DNA of 64,000 nt from Peristeroidobacter soli. GTDB lineage: Bacteria > Pseudomonadota > Gammaproteobacteria > Steroidobacterales > Steroidobacteraceae. The translations under genes were made by a program, and so were the position numbers. Position 1 is the stretch's first letter, and each line of letters begins with the position of its first letter. Shown here in pieces: positions 61,605-64,000 of this stretch. The stretch lies in assembly GCF_004138485.1 (NCBI RefSeq), contig NZ_RYEV01000006.1:434001-498000 (forward strand), given 5' to 3'. The notes under the pieces were generated by a model, which saw nothing but the letters and a program-made list of their open reading frames with translations, was not told the origin of the DNA and made no database searches.

Positions 61605-61700
61605 GGCATTCCCCCAATTTGAAATGAACGGCGCGCTGCGTGGCGCGGCCTTTGTGCCTCACCGGAAACGCTCGTGACAGCCGGTGGCGGTGTTGGCGAT

Positions 61701-61731
61701 ATTGTGCACAATGCTATAGATTGTCAACAAT
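61701..61731 (+). promoter_or_regulatory. tandem GntR-type operators in a divergent promoter region
   Basis: ATTGTGCACAAT (61701-61712) and ATTGTCAACAAT (61720-61731) are two palindromes with the same half-site ATTGT/ACAAT, starting 19 bases apart. They lie between the divergent TonB receptor (start 61604) and serine hydrolase (start 61768), 36 bases before the latter. Confidence 0.62.
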
Positions 61732-61767
61732 AATGATCTACTGTCAGCAACAGCGACCGGAGCGGAC

Positions 61768-63102
61768 ATGACCTCTTGCAAGCGCGGCCCGAGCGGCGGC
61801 CTCATCAGTCGTCGACGAACATTGGCGTATCTGGCGGGCGGCCTGCTGGCTCCCTGGGTGACGGCGAGGAGCTTCCCGGCGGCGCTCGAATCGCCTCGTG
61901 GGCGTGCATCGCTCGAACGGGCGCTGCAGGATTGGCTCGCGAGTATCATCGAACGGCGCTGGGTCTCCGGCGCGGCGGTGCAGGTGCTGTCCGAGGCGGC
62001 TCCGGTCACAGCGATGCAGGGGATGGCGGACCGCGAAAGCAGTCGCCCCATCGCCCTGGATACGGTGTATCGCATCTACTCCATGACAAAGCCGGTGACG
62101 ACCGTGGCGATGATGACGCTGGTCGAGCGCGGCCTCGTGAAACTGGATGGGCCAATCGCGGATTTCCTGCCCGAGTTCGCGCAGCCGCGGGTATTTGTGA
62201 GATTCGAAGGGGAAACGGTTGTCACCGAGCCGGCCCGTACGCCCATTACCGTGCGACACCTGCTGACGCATACGGCGGGCTTGAGCGAAAGTTTCAACGA
62301 TGGCCTGGAGCCCACGGCGAAACTGTACAAACAGGCCGGTTTGATCGCGGGCCAGTGGTATCGATCGGGAAAGATCTCGACACTGGCGGATTTCTCGCGA
62401 GCCATTGCACAGATTCCCCTGGCGGCGCAGCCCGGAACGCGCTGGATCTATGGCACGTCGCTGGATGTGGCCGGCCGTGTGATCGAGGTGGCGTCGGGTA
62501 TGGATTTCGGCGAGTACGTGCGCCGGCAGGTGCTGGAACCATTGGGGATGCGCGACACCGCATTCCAGGTTTCAGCGGCGCAGCGCACGCGGCTTGCGGC
62601 TCTATATCGAATCGGCTCGGACGGACTGGAGCGAATGGCCGATGAGCAGATTCCCGCATGGGGTACGGATCATGTCATTCCCACGGGCGGCGCCGGCTTG
62701 TTCTCGACACTGCCGGACTACTGTCGATTTGCGCGGATGCTGTTGAACTCGGGCGAACTCGATGGCGTGCGCGTGCTTCGAGCCGCGAGCGTCGACGCGA
62801 TGATGACCGATCAACTGGCCGGAAAACTCGGACCCGAGCCGCTGTCGACCGCGGCCCGCTTTGGCCTGGGTGGGGAGGTCAAGGGGCTCGGCTTCGGCCT
62901 GGGCGGATCGGTGATGCTCGATCCGAATCGAGCCGACGGCTCCGATTCACTCGGCGAATACGCTTGGGGTGGCGCCGCGAGCACCACGTTCTGGGTGAAT
63001 CGCGCCCGCTCCTTCGGCGTGGTGTTCATGACCCAGAAGCTGCCCTCCGGCGTGCACCCGTTGCGTGACGAGTTGCGCGAGCGTGTTTACCGACTGCTCT
63101 GA
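61768..63102 (+). CDS. exported class-C-type serine hydrolase
   Basis: 444 residues. N-terminal SRRRTLAYLAGGLLAPW looks like a Tat signal. The SxxK motif is SMTK (Ser105, Lys108). The Tyr motif reads YGT (WIYGTSLDVAG) rather than YSN, a variant seen in EstB-type esterases, and the third motif is WGGAAST. The family includes esterases, transesterases and beta-lactamase-like peptidases; YGT and the context with receptors and a ligase favour an esterase. It is divergent from the TonB receptor across tandem operators. Confidence 0.87.
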   Translation: MTSCKRGPSGGLISRRRTLAYLAGGLLAPWVTARSFPAALESPRGRASLERALQDWLASIIERRWVSGAAVQVLSEAAPVTAMQGMADRESSRPIALDTVYRIYSMTKPVTTVAMMTLVERGLVKLDGPIADFLPEFAQPRVFVRFEGETVVTEPARTPITVRHLLTHTAGLSESFNDGLEPTAKLYKQAGLIAGQWYRSGKISTLADFSRAIAQIPLAAQPGTRWIYGTSLDVAGRVIEVASGMDFGEYVRRQVLEPLGMRDTAFQVSAAQRTRLAALYRIGSDGLERMADEQIPAWGTDHVIPTGGAGLFSTLPDYCRFARMLLNSGELDGVRVLRAASVDAMMTDQLAGKLGPEPLSTAARFGLGGEVKGLGFGLGGSVMLDPNRADGSDSLGEYAWGGAASTTFWVNRARSFGVVFMTQKLPSGVHPLRDELRERVYRLL

Positions 63103-63108
63103 GCGCCC

Positions 63109-63130
63109 GCTCGTGCGTTTTCGCACGAGC
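63109..63130. terminator. hairpin between convergent genes
   Basis: GCTCGTGCG (63109-63117) and CGCACGAGC (63122-63130) form a perfect 9-bp stem with a TTTT loop, seven bases after the serine hydrolase stop and before the end of the opposing receptor gene. There is no T-run on either side, so termination efficiency is uncertain; the symmetry would serve both directions. Confidence 0.5.
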
Positions 63131-63153
63131 ACGCCCGATCCTGCGGGGGCGAA

Positions 63154-64000
63154 CTAACGCTCGCCGAAGCTCGCTTCGAAACTCACGCCCACGGTACGTG
63201 GCCAGGGCGCGACGGCCAGTGTCGTGCCGTCGCTGAACACCGGCTCATTGGCGTCAGTCGCATTCTTCACGAAAGCCGCCACGCTATAGCGACCGAACTC
63301 CGCGGTCAGGCGCAGGTTGAGGATGGAGTAGTTGCCGATGCGCCGGTAGGTCGACGCCGTTCTCCGGAACGTGTTCGAGTAAGTGCCGGTGTAGCTGTAG
63401 TCCGCCGAACCGATCAGGTCCATGCCGCTCAACGGCAGCAGGTAGCTGATCGAGGCCGAGCCGCTGTAACGCGGCACGTAAGGAATCTTGTCACCGGCGC
63501 GCCCGATGGTGGCGGAGGCGAGCGAGGAGGAGTTGATCTGATCCTCCGTCAGATGCGAGTCCATGACGTTGAACGTGGCGCCGAGCGTGAGGCGTTGCGT
63601 GGGCCGATAGTTGCTCTCCGCCTCGAAGCCGTAGACGCGTGCGGCGCCGGCATTGGTGATGAACGAGAACACATTGTCGGCGGTGCGCGTCGACACCTGG
63701 ATATTGTCCCAATCGATGCGATAGCCGGCGACGTTGACGACCAGCTTGTCCTGCAGCCACTGAGTCTTCAGTCCCAGTTCGTAGCTCCACAGACTGTCCG
63801 CCTCGAAGGGAATCAGATCCTGCGGAATGTTCGGAGTGTTGTTCGTGCCGCCGGGGCGGAAGCCTTCCGCCGCCGTGGCATACACCATCAAGTCGTCGGT
63901 CAGCTGGCCATTGACGCCGAATTTGCCGACGATGCCGGACTCGCCCGTGGTCGTTGACGTGTACGGACTCGCTGCCTGAAACGTCGGCGCGCTCGGTGTG
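63154..64000 (-). CDS. TonB-dependent receptor, 3' part (5' end beyond window)
   Basis: The frame is open to the window edge, so only about 280 C-terminal residues are present. They form the last part of a beta-barrel: YATAAEGFRPGGTNN, DSLWSYELGLKTQWL, VNVAGYRIDWDNIQVS, YGFEAESNYRPTQRLTLGA, and the C-terminal PRTVGVSFEASFGER. The FRPGGTNN strand is frequent in sphingomonad-type receptors for organic substrates. It is the third receptor of the island. Confidence 0.88.
   Translation of the reverse strand, partial: TPSAPTFQAASPYTSTTTGESGIVGKFGVNGQLTDDLMVYATAAEGFRPGGTNNTPNIPQDLIPFEADSLWSYELGLKTQWLQDKLVVNVAGYRIDWDNIQVSTRTADNVFSFITNAGAARVYGFEAESNYRPTQRLTLGATFNVMDSHLTEDQINSSSLASATIGRAGDKIPYVPRYSGSASISYLLPLSGMDLIGSADYSYTGTYSNTFRRTASTYRRIGNYSILNLRLTAEFGRYSVAAFVKNATDANEPVFSDGTTLAVAPWPRTVGVSFEASFGER

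Noticed and set aside
1-64000. tRNA, rRNA, CRISPR array, transposase or phage genes
   Set aside because: I looked for clover-leaf segments, regularly spaced repeats and transposase or integrase motifs in the frames and gaps and found none.

Overview
The window is GC-rich and densely coded. It has no rRNA, tRNA, CRISPR array or insertion sequence that I could find. Five TonB-dependent receptors, two sigma/FecR pairs, two GntR regulators, a UrcA-family protein, DbpA/RhlE-type helicases and many secreted hydrolases point to an environmental gammaproteobacterium. My best guess is the Steroidobacteraceae/Nevskiales group; this rests on gene content only.

Layout. (1) 1-8797: the end of an S9-type hydrolase, then an ECF sigma factor, its FecR partner, an STN-domain TonB receptor and a propeller-amidohydrolase fusion. 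(2) 8794-13972, minus strand: six tightly overlapping genes whose order and sequence match mxaR-S-A-C-K-L, the accessory genes of PQQ-dependent methanol dehydrogenase. No dehydrogenase gene lies in the window. (3) 14063-22749: a two-component system with a MipA/OmpV outer-membrane protein on one side and a divergent three-gene RND efflux operon on the other. A 17-bp direct-repeat box precedes mipA, the regulator gene and the efflux operon. (4) 22635-36541: a UrcA protein overlapping the end of the RND gene, a very large SF1 helicase-nuclease fusion, DUF1080 and DUF1415 proteins, three DEAD-box RNA helicases, an unknown membrane protein, a class-A-like serine hydrolase and a divergent M19 dipeptidase. 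(5) 36573-46914: a second sigma/FecR/TonB module followed by two amidohydrolases (one without its metal site), a class-C-type serine hydrolase, a truncated LysR regulator and an N-acyl-D-amino-acid deacylase. (6) 47117-49222: a hybrid sensor kinase. (7) 49547-64000: a catabolic island with two GntR regulators, a type-B carboxylesterase, DUF1214 and DUF1254 proteins, three TonB receptors, a feruloyl-CoA-synthetase-like ligase and two serine hydrolases. The palindrome ATTGTGCACAAT marks three of its intergenic regions.

How the parts fit (inference). Regions 1 and 5 look like inducible import-and-hydrolyse units for peptide-like substrates: the receptor senses the ligand, FecR releases the sigma factor, and secreted amidohydrolases and serine hydrolases process the ligand. 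Region 7 looks like a GntR-controlled regulon for uptake, ester cleavage and CoA activation of an aromatic or other organic acid. Region 3 looks like an envelope-stress response that controls efflux.

The most interesting signals are the shared regulatory boxes (three separate sets), the mxaRSACKL-like operon without a visible dehydrogenase, and the 1530-residue helicase-nuclease, which could be a stand-alone genome-defence or repair factor.
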